Assembly: GCA_046154185.1 (NCBI GenBank)
Contig: JBJXGE010000017.1
Coordinates: forward strand, 1 to 19,163
Direction: 5' to 3'
DNA: 19,163 nucleotides
Origin: JBJXGE01 sp046154185
GTDB taxonomy: Bacteria; Planctomycetota; UBA8108; UBA1146; JAJFFE01
The notes under the pieces are model-generated. The model worked only from the letters and a program-made list of their open reading frames with translations, was not told the origin of the DNA and made no database searches. The translations under genes and the position numbers were made by a program. Positions 1-6,028 of the stretch are shown piece after piece; positions within the stretch are counted from its first letter, which is position 1, and each line of letters opens with the position of its first letter.

Positions 1-5
1 CCCTG

Positions 6-537
6 CCGGTCAACCCCGGGCTATAACCCGACGGGCCTTGCAGGCCCTCAGATCGGATCGGCTCTTTTCGATCACGGCATCGCATCGCGAGGTCCGCGCG
101 ATGCGACAGCATTCAATCGGCGACGACTTCGGACGACTGGATTTCCCATCGCACATCGGTAGGCCGTTCGCCTCGCCGTCGACATCGCGCCTGCGGCGCA
201 TTTCCGGCGCGAGGCGAGGGTTCTCCTCCGGCTTTGCAGGCCCTCAGAGTTTAAAAGAGCCATGCGTGATGTCGGCGGCCGTCTTCGAAGGCAGGCGCAC
301 CGACTCCATTGCGAAGATGCATTCGCGACGTCCGAATCTGAGAGGGCCTGAAGGGCCCGACGGGAAATAAGTTCGCCCGAATCGCGCACTCTCCAGTGAC
401 TACTGTCTGTGTCAGGCGTGATGTCCTCGGCCGTCTTAGAAGGCAGACGCGCTGACTCCATTGCGAAAATGGATTCGCGACCTCCGAATCTGAGAGGGCC
501 TGAAAGGCCCGACGGGATATAGCCCGGGGTTGGCCGG
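6..537. repeat. Imperfect inverted repeat pair bounding a repeat cluster
   Basis: Positions 6-57 and 483-537 are inverted copies of each other. By eye about nine bases in ten match, with a few one- or two-base gaps. Both arms contain the core CAACCCCGGGCTATA, followed by CCCG-CGGGCC and CAGGCCCT. A shorter direct copy of the inner part (TTGCAGGCCCTCAG) recurs at 234-247. The enclosed DNA has no convincing gene: the short open frames on both strands run across the repeats and resemble no family I know. This may be a small non-autonomous element or a repeat-rich intergenic spacer. No transposase and no target-site duplication can be seen, and the left end may be cut by the window edge. Confidence 0.7.
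264..521 (+). repeat. 106-bp direct repeat, two copies (264-369 and 416-521)
   Basis: The two 106-bp units differ at only about ten positions and are separated by 46 bp of unrelated sequence. Each runs from GCGTGATGTC through CGGCCGTCTT, GACTCCATTGCGAA and CCGAATCTGAGAGGGCCTGA to CCCGACGGG. The unit ends in a short GGCC-rich hairpin. The second unit runs directly into the 37-bp tandem repeats, and its last 40 bases form part of the right arm of the inverted pair. The function is unknown. High identity with no open frame conserved between copies suggests a repeat family and not a coding duplication. Confidence 0.85.
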
Positions 538-630
538 TCAGCCGGACTACCCCGGGAGATGTCGGGTTGGCCGGTCAGCCGGACTACCCCGGGAGATGTC
601 GGGTTGGCCGGCCCTGCGGCCTACCCCGGG
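527..630 (+). repeat. 37-bp tandem repeat, two exact copies plus a degenerate third
   Basis: The unit begins GGGTTGGCCGGTCAGCC, continues with GGACTACCCCGGG and ends AGATGTC. Copies lie at 527-563 and 564-600. A shortened third copy at 601-630 keeps GGGTTGGCCGG and CTACCCCGGG but replaces the middle with CCCTGCGGC. Each unit contains short self-complementary GC blocks (GGCCGG, CCCGGG). From memory, TACCCCGGG-type spacers are frequent in planctomycete genomes; I could not verify that here. There are no spacers between units, so this is not a CRISPR array. Confidence 0.88.
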
Positions 631-650
631 TTCCGATCAAGAAAAGAGAT

Positions 651-704
651 CCGGCCTGAAGGGCCGGCGGAGTTACCATGAGTTTCGAGGGGCGATAGCC
701 CTCG
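651..704. repeat. Two short hairpins after the repeat cluster
   Basis: A perfect 6-bp stem CCGGCC / GGCCGG with a five-base TGAAG loop lies at 651-667. A second hairpin with arms CGAGGG (686-691) and CCCTCG (699-704) follows. The first is a variant of the GGCC-TGAA-GGCC hairpins inside the 106-bp repeats, so it probably belongs to the same repeat family. Neither has a T-tract, so they are poor intrinsic terminator candidates. Confidence 0.5.
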
Positions 705-746
705 CGGATCCGCTCGAGGGCGCGAAGATCGGCGAGCCGTACTGGT

Positions 747-1213
747 GGAAGGCAAAGCCTCCCCTCACGCGATGGATGCCACGGGCGGAAAAATTTCGCG
801 GCGCGGATATCGATGTGCGTACGCGCCGAGGTCCCAATCCAGAAAGGAAGGGAAACATGAAGTACCTCTTGTTGATTTACGGCAATGAGGCCGCGGAAGC
901 GAAGAAGTCCGAAGCGGAGATGGGGCAAGTCCTCGCCGACTACAAGGCATACACCGAAGAAGTCGCGCGCTCCGGAAAACTCGTCGGCGGCGAGGCACTG
1001 CAGCCGACTGCAACTGCGACCACCGTGCGCGTGCGCGGCGGAAAAATGGTCACGACTGACGGTCCGTTTGCCGACACCAAGGAGCAACTCGGCGGCTACT
1101 ACATGGTCGACTGCGCGAACCTCGACGAGGCCATCGGTTGGGCGCGCAAGATCCCGGGCGCCAAAGATGGTTGCGTCGAAGTGCGCCCGATTTGGGAGAT
1201 ACCTGGCGCTTAG
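747..1213 (+). repeat. Left copy of duplicated DGPF module (leader plus gene)
   Basis: This block is near-identical to 3668-4149. The match begins at GGAAGGCAAAGCCTCCC, with weaker similarity from about 729 against 3650, and runs through the leader and the entire DGPF gene. The main difference is a 16-bp shortening in the leader: 14 bp at 814-827 against 30 bp at 3734-3763. This removes the -10 part of the ECF promoter proposed for the right copy. Confidence 0.92.
857..1213 (+). CDS. DGPF/YCII-related domain protein, copy 1
   Basis: This 118-residue protein belongs to the YCII-related (DGPF) family, small dimeric alpha+beta proteins with a ferredoxin-like fold. Members are typically encoded beside ECF sigma factors of the ECF42 group; their biochemical role is not established. 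Visible hallmarks are the N-terminal strand MKYLLLIYG, the TVRVRGGKMVTTDGPFADTKE segment that names the family (residues about 56-76), GGYYMVD, and the C-terminal strand EVRPI. ATG 857 is chosen because AAGGAAGGG lies about five bases upstream and it matches the family N terminus; the frame opens further upstream, but across repeats. It differs from the second copy (3793-4149) at only five residues. Unlike that copy, it is followed by a ruined sigma gene and preceded by a damaged promoter. The coding sequence itself looks intact, so whether it is still expressed is open. Confidence 0.93.
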   Translation: MKYLLLIYGNEAAEAKKSEAEMGQVLADYKAYTEEVARSGKLVGGEALQPTATATTVRVRGGKMVTTDGPFADTKEQLGGYYMVDCANLDEAIGWARKIPGAKDGCVEVRPIWEIPGA

Positions 1214-1338
1214 TGAACTCGAGCTTCGCCGCGAGCACGGCATCGTCATGTCCGCGCTCGGGCGCACGATCGATCGACTGCGGCGATAATCCGTGTTCGA
1301 TGGCAGCGCGCGCGTTTCTCGTGCCGGAACCCATCATG
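1214..1338 (+). pseudogene. Remnant of an ECF42-type sigma factor gene
   Basis: Three short blocks match the intact sigma gene at 4706-5944, in the same order. Block 1 (about 1222-1265) encodes RREHGIVMSALGRT and matches sigma residues 12-25. Block 2 (about 1266-1297) encodes IDRLRR and matches residues 69-74, with weaker similarity continuing to the sequence near 4942. Block 3 (1306-1338) is 33 bases identical to 5126-5158 and encodes ARAFLVPEPIM (residues 141-151). The missing pieces correspond to internal deletions of roughly 130 and 200 bp. A stop codon at 1287-1289 and a frame change before block 3 end any reading. Similarity stops abruptly at 1338, and a different gene begins at 1353. 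The VOC gene found between DGPF and sigma in the right copy is absent here. This is a dead duplicate. Confidence 0.88.
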
Positions 1339-1352
1339 ACCTTGGCGATGGA

Positions 1353-1814
1353 GTGTCACGCATTCAGTACATCAAGGAAACCAGAATCAACGCCACGCCG
1401 GAGGCGGTCTTTCGCTTCCACGAAAGCCCCAGCGCGCTGAAGAGTCTGATCCCTCCCTGGGAGAAGATGGCGGTCGTCGAATCCACCGGCTCCTTGTTGC
1501 CCGGCAGCAAGGTCGTGCTGCGCGGTCGGCTTCTCGGGGTGATTCCAATCCAGTGGGTAGCCATCCACACTGAATACGCCCCGCCCCATTTGTTCGCGGA
1601 CCGCCAGGAGTCAGGCCCTTTCGCCTCGTGGTACCATCGCCACCGGTTCTTGAGTGACGGTGATGGCGGGACCATCTTGCGTGATGAAGTGGAGTACAAG
1701 GCTCCGCTGGGGTTGATAGGAAGCTGGCTCGGCGGCTGGCTGATCCGCCGAAAGTTGGAGAACATGTTCGCCTATCGTCACCAGACGGACGCGCCGACTC
1801 TTAGAGTCTGGTGA
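1353..1814 (+). CDS. SRPBCC (START-like) family protein
   Basis: This predicted cytoplasmic protein of 153 residues resembles the SRPBCC/polyketide cyclase-dehydrase helix-grip family, which binds hydrophobic ligands in a deep cavity. Visible hallmarks are the opening strand YIKETRINATPEAVFRFHES, PWEKMAVVEST near residues 35-45, the PGSKVVLRGRLLGVIPI strand pair, a conserved WYHRHRFL block near residues 93-100, and LRDEVEYKAPLG leading to the long C-terminal helix ending MFAYRHQ. I prefer the GTG start at 1353 over ATG 1293, because 1293-1338 is sigma-remnant DNA and the family N terminus begins near SRIQYI. No strong ribosome binding site is visible. It is followed 47 bp later by an FAD oxidoreductase; SRPBCC and FAD-oxidoreductase genes often travel together, which suggests a shared lipid- or isoprenoid-related role (inference). 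Confidence 0.82.
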   Translation: MSRIQYIKETRINATPEAVFRFHESPSALKSLIPPWEKMAVVESTGSLLPGSKVVLRGRLLGVIPIQWVAIHTEYAPPHLFADRQESGPFASWYHRHRFLSDGDGGTILRDEVEYKAPLGLIGSWLGGWLIRRKLENMFAYRHQTDAPTLRVW

Positions 1815-1861
1815 ATAGACGGCAGTGCCGCCCCCGACGAACGACTGACCGGACAGACCAA

Positions 1862-3100
1862 ATGACACACGACGTATTGATTGTCGGTGCCGGCCTGGCG
1901 GGGTTGTGCTGCGGGCGACTGTTGCACCAGCGGGGCGCTCGCTTCCTTGTGCTGGAGGCGTCCGACGGAGTCGGAGGCCGAGTTCGCACCGACGAAGTCG
2001 CGGGCTTCCGCCTGGACCGCGGCTTTCAGGTTTTTCTGACCAGCTACCCCGCGGCGAAGCACGTCCTTGACTACGAGGCTCTCGACCTCAAGCCATTCTT
2101 GCCCGGTGCTCTGATCCGACACGCCGGCCGTTTTCATGAACTGACCGACCCATGGCGAAGGCCGTTCGCCGCGCTTCGCTCTTCTCGCCGATCGGGTCTT
2201 TCGCCGACAAGTTGCGTGTGGCTCGGCTCAGGGCCCGGTCATTGAGCGGCACCATCGAGGACCGTTTCCGCGACCCCGAAACCACGACTCTAAAGGCGCT
2301 GCAAGTCGCCGGCTTCTCGGCGTCGATGATCGAGCGGTTTTTTCGGCCGTTTCTGGGCGGCATTTTTCTGGATCATGAACTCCAGACGTCCAGCCGAATG
2401 TTCCACTTTGTATTCCGTATGTTTTCGCTGGGCAGCGCCTGCTTGCCGGCGCGGGGGATGGGAGAGATCCCGCAGCAACTCGCCTCGATGTTGCCGTCGG
2501 GCGCTGTCCGTTTGGGAGCAACGGTTGTGCGCGTTCAGCCCGGTTCGGTAACGCTCGAGACGGGGGAGGAAATCAAAGCAAGGTCCATCGTAGTGGCGGT
2601 GGGAGGCGCCGGCGGCAGCCGGACTCTTGGGTGACGCCATCCCTTCCGCGGGACAGGGCGTCAGTTGCCTCTACTTCGCGGCGCGAAACTCGCCTGTCGA
2701 ACGGACCATGCTCGTGCTCAACGGAGAGGGCCACGGTCCAGTCAACAGCGTGTGCGTGCCGACCATCGTCGCCCCCTCTTATGGGCCGGACAATGAGAGC
2801 CTCGTGTCGGTGACGGCACTCGACATATCGGTCGACGACGAGCTCCTCCAGGCAGAGGCGCGTGAGCAACTCAGCGACTGGTTCGGCCCTGCGGTGCAGA
2901 ACTGGCGTCACCTGCGGACCTACCGCATCCCCTACGCCCTTCCGCGCCAAACGCCGCCGGCGCTCGCGGAGCCGGAGCGCCCGGTCCGCTGGCAACCGGG
3001 CGTTTACGTCTGCGGCGATCATCGAGACAACGCGTCCATCCAGGGCGCGATGGTCTCGGGCAGGCGTGCCGCGCAGGCTGTCCTGGAAGACCTCACATGA
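1862..3100 (+). pseudogene. FAD-dependent amine-oxidase/protoporphyrinogen-oxidase-like gene, two frameshifts
   Basis: Read as one gene of about 413 codons, this encodes a flavoprotein of the NAD(P)/FAD-dependent oxidoreductase (amine oxidase/phytoene desaturase-like) superfamily. The N terminus has the dinucleotide-binding motif VLIVGAGLAGL (GxGxxG at residues 9-14), a downstream acidic residue in VLEASDG and the GGRVRT motif. The C terminus has the FAD-closing block GVYVCGDHRDNASIQGAMVSGRRAA. The frame breaks twice. Near 2178-2182 the expected ALR-LFSPIGS needs one extra base. Near 2628-2631 the expected LGDAIP needs one base fewer. The two shifts cancel, so the end is back in the original frame. 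The shifted middle (about 2180-2630) still reads as good family sequence (SMIERFFRPFLGG, SSRMF-FVFRMF). The gene was therefore broken very recently, or the shifts are sequencing or assembly errors. As written, the protein would stop at 2245. Confidence 0.85.
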
Positions 3101-3552
3101 GTGAATCACTCCCGAGACTGTTGTTGCTGGCGCACCTGGCGGCGACGCTGTTCATGACCGGGCTGATCTGGTTCGTGCAGGTTGTCCACTATCCGCTATT
3201 CCCTGGGAACGGCGAGACGGAGTTCGCGAACTATCATCGCCGGCACGCCGGCCTCACCACGTGGGTCGTGGGGCCGCCGATGCTCATCGAGGGGGCAACA
3301 GCGTTACTGCTTTTCTGGTATCGCCCCGCGCAGGTCGCTGCCTGGCAACTGTGGACAGGAATGACTCTCCTGGCCGTCATTTGGCTCTCGACGGCTCTGT
3401 TGCAAGTGCCGTGTCACGAAGCGTTGTCGCGGGGTTTCGATTCGCTCGTGCATGAGCGGCTCGTTCAGACGAACTGGCTGCGGACCGCCGCATGGACTCT
3501 GCGCGGGCTGCTGGCCCTTTGGATGCTTGGGCGTCCCTGCGCTGACAGTTAG
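3097..3552 (+). CDS. Four-helix integral membrane protein of unknown function
   Basis: This 151-residue protein has four predicted membrane segments at about residues 8-30, 55-75, 82-105 and 130-147. Conserved-looking polar and aromatic motifs sit between or inside them: WFVQVVHYPLF (25-35), the FANYHRRH loop (43-50), PPMLIEG (60-66), and CHEALSRGFD...TNWLRT (106-130). Histidines at positions 31, 47, 50, 107 and 119 near the membrane surface could bind metal or haem; this is inference only. I do not recognise a named family. Its ATG overlaps the stop of the oxidoreductase (ATGA at 3097-3100), which implies translational coupling and membership in the SRPBCC-oxidoreductase operon. The membrane location suggests the trio acts on a lipid-soluble substrate. 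Confidence 0.85.
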   Translation: MSESLPRLLLLAHLAATLFMTGLIWFVQVVHYPLFPGNGETEFANYHRRHAGLTTWVVGPPMLIEGATALLLFWYRPAQVAAWQLWTGMTLLAVIWLSTALLQVPCHEALSRGFDSLVHERLVQTNWLRTAAWTLRGLLALWMLGRPCADS

Positions 3553-3727
3553 TCTCCTACCGTGCAATCGCCGACGTCATTTCGAGCTGCGCGACGAAGT
3601 GAGCCATCGAATTTCTTTGCGATCGCAGCGCAAGTGATTTGGATCTCGAACGGCGAGCGTTGCTAACGGAAGGCAAAGCCTCCCCCGCGCGATGGATGCC
3701 ACAAGCAGAAAAATTTCGCAGCGCGGA

Positions 3728-3754
3728 TGTCGATGTGAGCGATTCCCATTCGTC
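3728..3754 (+). promoter_or_regulatory. Putative ECF42-type promoter (TGTCGA-N17-CGTC)
   Basis: TGTCGA at 3728-3733 and CGTC at 3751-3754 are separated by exactly 17 bases and lie 38 bases upstream of the DGPF start at 3793. From published work on ECF42 in Streptomyces as I recall it, target promoters combine TGTCGA in the -35 region with a CGA/TC-type -10, so the match and spacing are good. The predicted regulator is the sigma factor encoded at 4706-5944, giving an autoregulated operon. The homologous site in the left copy reads TATCGA (808-813), and the DNA that would hold the -10 is deleted. Confidence 0.55.
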
Positions 3755-3792
3755 GTATGGGCAGAGGTCCCAATCCAGAAAGGAAGGGAAAC

Positions 3793-4149
3793 ATGAAATA
3801 CCTCTTGTTGATTTACGGCAATGAGGCCGCGGAAGCGAAGAAGTCCGAAGCGGAGATGGGTAAAGTCCTCGCCGAGTACAAGGCCTACACCGAAGAAGTC
3901 GCGCGCTCCGGCAAACTCGTCGGCGGCGAGGCGCTGCAGCCGACTGGAACTGCGACCACGGTGCGCGTGCGCGGCGGAAAAATGGTCACGACCGACGGGC
4001 CATTCGCCGACACCAAAGAGCAACTCGGCGGCTACTACATGGTCGACTGCGCGAATCTCGACGAGGCCATCGGTTGGGCGTGCAAAATCCCGGGTGCGAA
4101 AGAAGGCTGCGTCGAGGTGCGCCCGATTTGGGAAATACCTGGCGCCTAG
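3793..4149 (+). CDS. DGPF/YCII-related domain protein, copy 2 (first gene of the ECF42 operon)
   Basis: This 118-residue YCII/DGPF-family protein has the diagnostic DGPFADTKEQLGGYYMVD block and the EVRPI terminal strand. It is the intact-module paralog of 857-1213. The five differences are K for Q, E for D, G for A, C for R in the IGWACKIPG segment, and E for D near the end. ATG 3793 follows AAGGAAGGG at ribosome-binding distance; upstream in-frame codons belong to the leader. It is the promoter-proximal gene of an apparent three-gene operon (DGPF, VOC, sigma; gaps of 57 and 19 bp). In known ECF42 loci the DGPF protein is the main, nearly invariant target of the sigma factor, and its molecular activity remains unproven. 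A role as a small sensor or enzyme in a stress or antibiotic response is inference from context. Confidence 0.94.
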   Translation: MKYLLLIYGNEAAEAKKSEAEMGKVLAEYKAYTEEVARSGKLVGGEALQPTGTATTVRVRGGKMVTTDGPFADTKEQLGGYYMVDCANLDEAIGWACKIPGAKEGCVEVRPIWEIPGA

Positions 4150-4206
4150 ACCGAACTCTCGCGGCGATTCCCTCCTCACACACAAAGGACTGAAAGCACG
4201 GCACAC

Positions 4207-4686
4207 ATGCCTCCATCAAAAGTGAAAGCAATCCCCGACGGCTACGCTACGGCCACGCCTTACTTGGTCGTGCGCGATGCAGCAAAGGCCCTCAATTTCT
4301 ACGCGCAGGCGTTCGGGGCCGAAGAGCTCATGCGACTCGAAGGTCCCGACGGCAAAATAGCGCATGCGGAGATGCGCATCGGCAATTCGATCGTGATGCT
4401 TTCGGAAGAGAACCCGGGCTTTGGCGCGCGCTCGCCATTGAGCTTGGGCGGCGCGAGCACGTCGATCATGCTCTACCTGGACAAGGTCGACGCCGCGTTT
4501 GCGCGCGCCGTGAAAGCGGGCGCGCAGGTGAAGCAGCCGGTCGCCGACATGTTCTGGGGCGATCGCACCGGGCGCGTCACCGATCCCTTCGGACACGAGT
4601 GGTCCGTCGCCACACACATGGAAGATCTGACGCCCGAGCAGATCTCGCAACGCGCAGAGGATTTCTTCGCCGCCCAAAGCGGGTAG
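4207..4686 (+). CDS. VOC superfamily (glyoxalase/PhnB-like) protein
   Basis: This 159-residue protein belongs to the vicinal oxygen chelate superfamily, in the PhnB-like branch often annotated as glyoxalase/bleomycin-resistance protein. The two beta-alpha-beta-beta-beta halves are visible. The first runs from TPYLVVRDAAKALNFYAQAFGAEEL (residues 17-41) through AHAEMRIGNSIVMLSEE. The second runs from SIMLYLDKVDAAFARAVKAGAQV through DMFWGDRTGRVTDPFGHEWSVATH. FWGDR--RV-DPFGH-W is typical of PhnB-like proteins. The family binds metals or small organic ligands; substrate and metal cannot be read from sequence. It sits between the DGPF gene and the sigma factor, and VOC genes are recurrent companions in DGPF/ECF clusters, so it is probably a further target of the same promoter. 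The corresponding gene is missing from the decayed left copy. Confidence 0.92.
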   Translation: MPPSKVKAIPDGYATATPYLVVRDAAKALNFYAQAFGAEELMRLEGPDGKIAHAEMRIGNSIVMLSEENPGFGARSPLSLGGASTSIMLYLDKVDAAFARAVKAGAQVKQPVADMFWGDRTGRVTDPFGHEWSVATHMEDLTPEQISQRAEDFFAAQSG

Positions 4687-4705
4687 CGAACGCGACTGAG
4701 GAACG

Positions 4706-5944
4706 ATGGATGTCACCGGCGCGATCGAAGGCGTCTTTCGCCGCGAGCACGGCATTGTCATGGCCGCACTCGTGCGCACGCTCGGCGATTTCGACATCGC
4801 AGAGGATGCGCTGCAAGACGCCTTCGCCGCCGGGCTCGAGCATTGGCCGCGCGATGGAATCCCGGCGCGGCCGGCAGCGTGGTTGACGACTACGGCGCGA
4901 CGGCGCGCGATCGATCGACTGCGCCGGCAGTCCGTCCTTGATGACAAACTGCGGGAGCGACTGCGCGTGACGCCGGAGTCGTCGTCGATCGACGATTTCG
5001 CGCCCACTCACTTCGCCGACGATCGCTTGCGACTCATCTTCACGTGTTGCCACCCAGCGCTCGCCGAGGACGCGCGCGTGGCGCTGACGCTCCGCACGCT
5101 CGGCGGACTCTCGACGGCGGAAGTCGCGCGCGCGTTTCTCGTGCCGGAACCCATCATGGCGCAGCGGCTCGTTCGCGTGAAAAACAAGATCCGAGTCGCG
5201 GCGATTCCCTATCGCGTCCCACCACCCGAGCTGCTGCCGGAGCGTGTCGAAGGCGTGCTCGCCGTCATCTATCTCATCTTCAACGAAGGATACTCGGCGA
5301 CGAGCGGCGATCAGCTCGTGCGACGCGAGCTTTGCGCGGAAGCAATCCGGCTCGGGCGCTTGTTGAACACGTTGCTCCCGAATGAGCCCGAGGCGATGGG
5401 ACTCCTCGCGCTCATGCAGCTCCACGATGCGCGGCGCGCAACGCGCGTGGATCTCGAAGGCGGGATCGTGCTGCTCGAAGACCAGGATCGCAGTCTTTGG
5501 GATCGCGCGGAGATCGCGGCCGGCGCCGAATTGGTCGAGGCCGCGCTGCGCCTGCGACGACCCGGCGTTTATCAGATTCAAGCGGCGATCGCCGCGCTCC
5601 ATGCATCGGCGCCGCGTTACACCGAGACGGACCACGCGCAGATCGCGGCTTTGTACGGAGAACTCTTCCGCTGGCTCCCGACGCCCGTCGTCGCGCTCAA
5701 TCACGCCGTCGCCATCGCGATGGTCGAAGGCCCGGCGCGCGGCCTCGAACGCCTCGACGCGCTCGCCCGCGATGGCACGCTCGCGCGTTATCACCACTTT
5801 CATTCCGCGCGCGCCGAACTCTTGCGCCGTGCGGGCCGCCGCGCCGAGGCGGCGGAGGCGTATCGAGTGGCACTCGAACTCGCGGAGAATGTTGCCGAGC
5901 GCCGGTTTCTCGAACGCCGACTGCAAGAAGTCGACCCTAAGTGA
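4706..5944 (+). CDS. ECF42-type RNA polymerase sigma factor with C-terminal extension
   Basis: This 412-residue extracytoplasmic-function sigma factor has sigma region 2 at about residues 7-75 (FRREHGIVMAALVRTLGDFDIAEDALQDAF, AWLTTTARRRAIDRLRR). Sigma region 4 spans about 105-170 (LRLIFTCCHPAL, ALTLRTLGGLSTAEVARAFLV, a helix-turn-helix). A helical C-terminal extension of some 230 residues begins with the FNEGY motif (192-196) and carries TPR-like helices rich in A, L and R. This architecture and the adjacent DGPF gene define the ECF42 group, which lacks a classical membrane anti-sigma factor and is thought to be controlled through the extension. GAGGAACG sits just before ATG 4706. It is last in the operon, 19 bp after the VOC gene, and probably drives its own operon through the site at 3728-3754. 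Three fragments of a second copy remain at 1222-1338. Confidence 0.95.
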   Translation: MDVTGAIEGVFRREHGIVMAALVRTLGDFDIAEDALQDAFAAGLEHWPRDGIPARPAAWLTTTARRRAIDRLRRQSVLDDKLRERLRVTPESSSIDDFAPTHFADDRLRLIFTCCHPALAEDARVALTLRTLGGLSTAEVARAFLVPEPIMAQRLVRVKNKIRVAAIPYRVPPPELLPERVEGVLAVIYLIFNEGYSATSGDQLVRRELCAEAIRLGRLLNTLLPNEPEAMGLLALMQLHDARRATRVDLEGGIVLLEDQDRSLWDRAEIAAGAELVEAALRLRRPGVYQIQAAIAALHASAPRYTETDHAQIAALYGELFRWLPTPVVALNHAVAIAMVEGPARGLERLDALARDGTLARYHHFHSARAELLRRAGRRAEAAEAYRVALELAENVAERRFLERRLQEVDPK

Positions 5945-6028
5945 TCCTATGCGGTCGAGCTTGACGGCTTGTATTTTCGTGCATGAGTTGAACAATCAGC
6001 ATCTCCGTTGCACCCAGGAGCAAACTCA

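Larger units (their letters stand above)
3668..4149 (+). repeat. Right copy of duplicated DGPF module (leader plus gene)
   Basis: This is the partner of 747-1213. It keeps the longer leader (30 bp at 3734-3763 against 14 bp in the left copy) and leads into an intact operon. Weaker similarity extends left to about 3650. After the DGPF stop codon the copies diverge: here a VOC gene follows, while in the left copy the sigma fragment begins almost at once. Confidence 0.92.

Noticed and set aside
72..461. 129-codon reverse-strand open frame in the repeat cluster
   Set aside because: It is produced by reading across the 106-bp repeats, has an arginine/serine-rich composition and resembles no family.
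527..630. CRISPR array
   Set aside because: The 37-bp units are directly adjacent with no spacers, only about three copies exist, and there are no cas genes nearby.
530..856. In-frame extension upstream of the first DGPF gene (start at 530)
   Set aside because: It runs through the 37-bp tandem repeats and hairpins. The family N terminus and a good ribosome binding site both point to 857, and the second copy has a different leader.
1293..1352. Upstream ATG start for the SRPBCC protein
   Set aside because: The added residues would be encoded by sigma-remnant DNA and are not part of the family N terminus.
2150..2640. Programmed ribosomal frameshifting in the flavoprotein gene
   Set aside because: Two opposite shifts would be required, and neither site has an evident slippery sequence with a following structure. 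Mutation or sequencing error is simpler.
4577..5995. 472-codon reverse-strand open frame opposite the sigma factor
   Set aside because: It is antisense to a clear ECF42 gene, very rich in R, A and E, and shows no recognisable domain. It is a GC-rich shadow.
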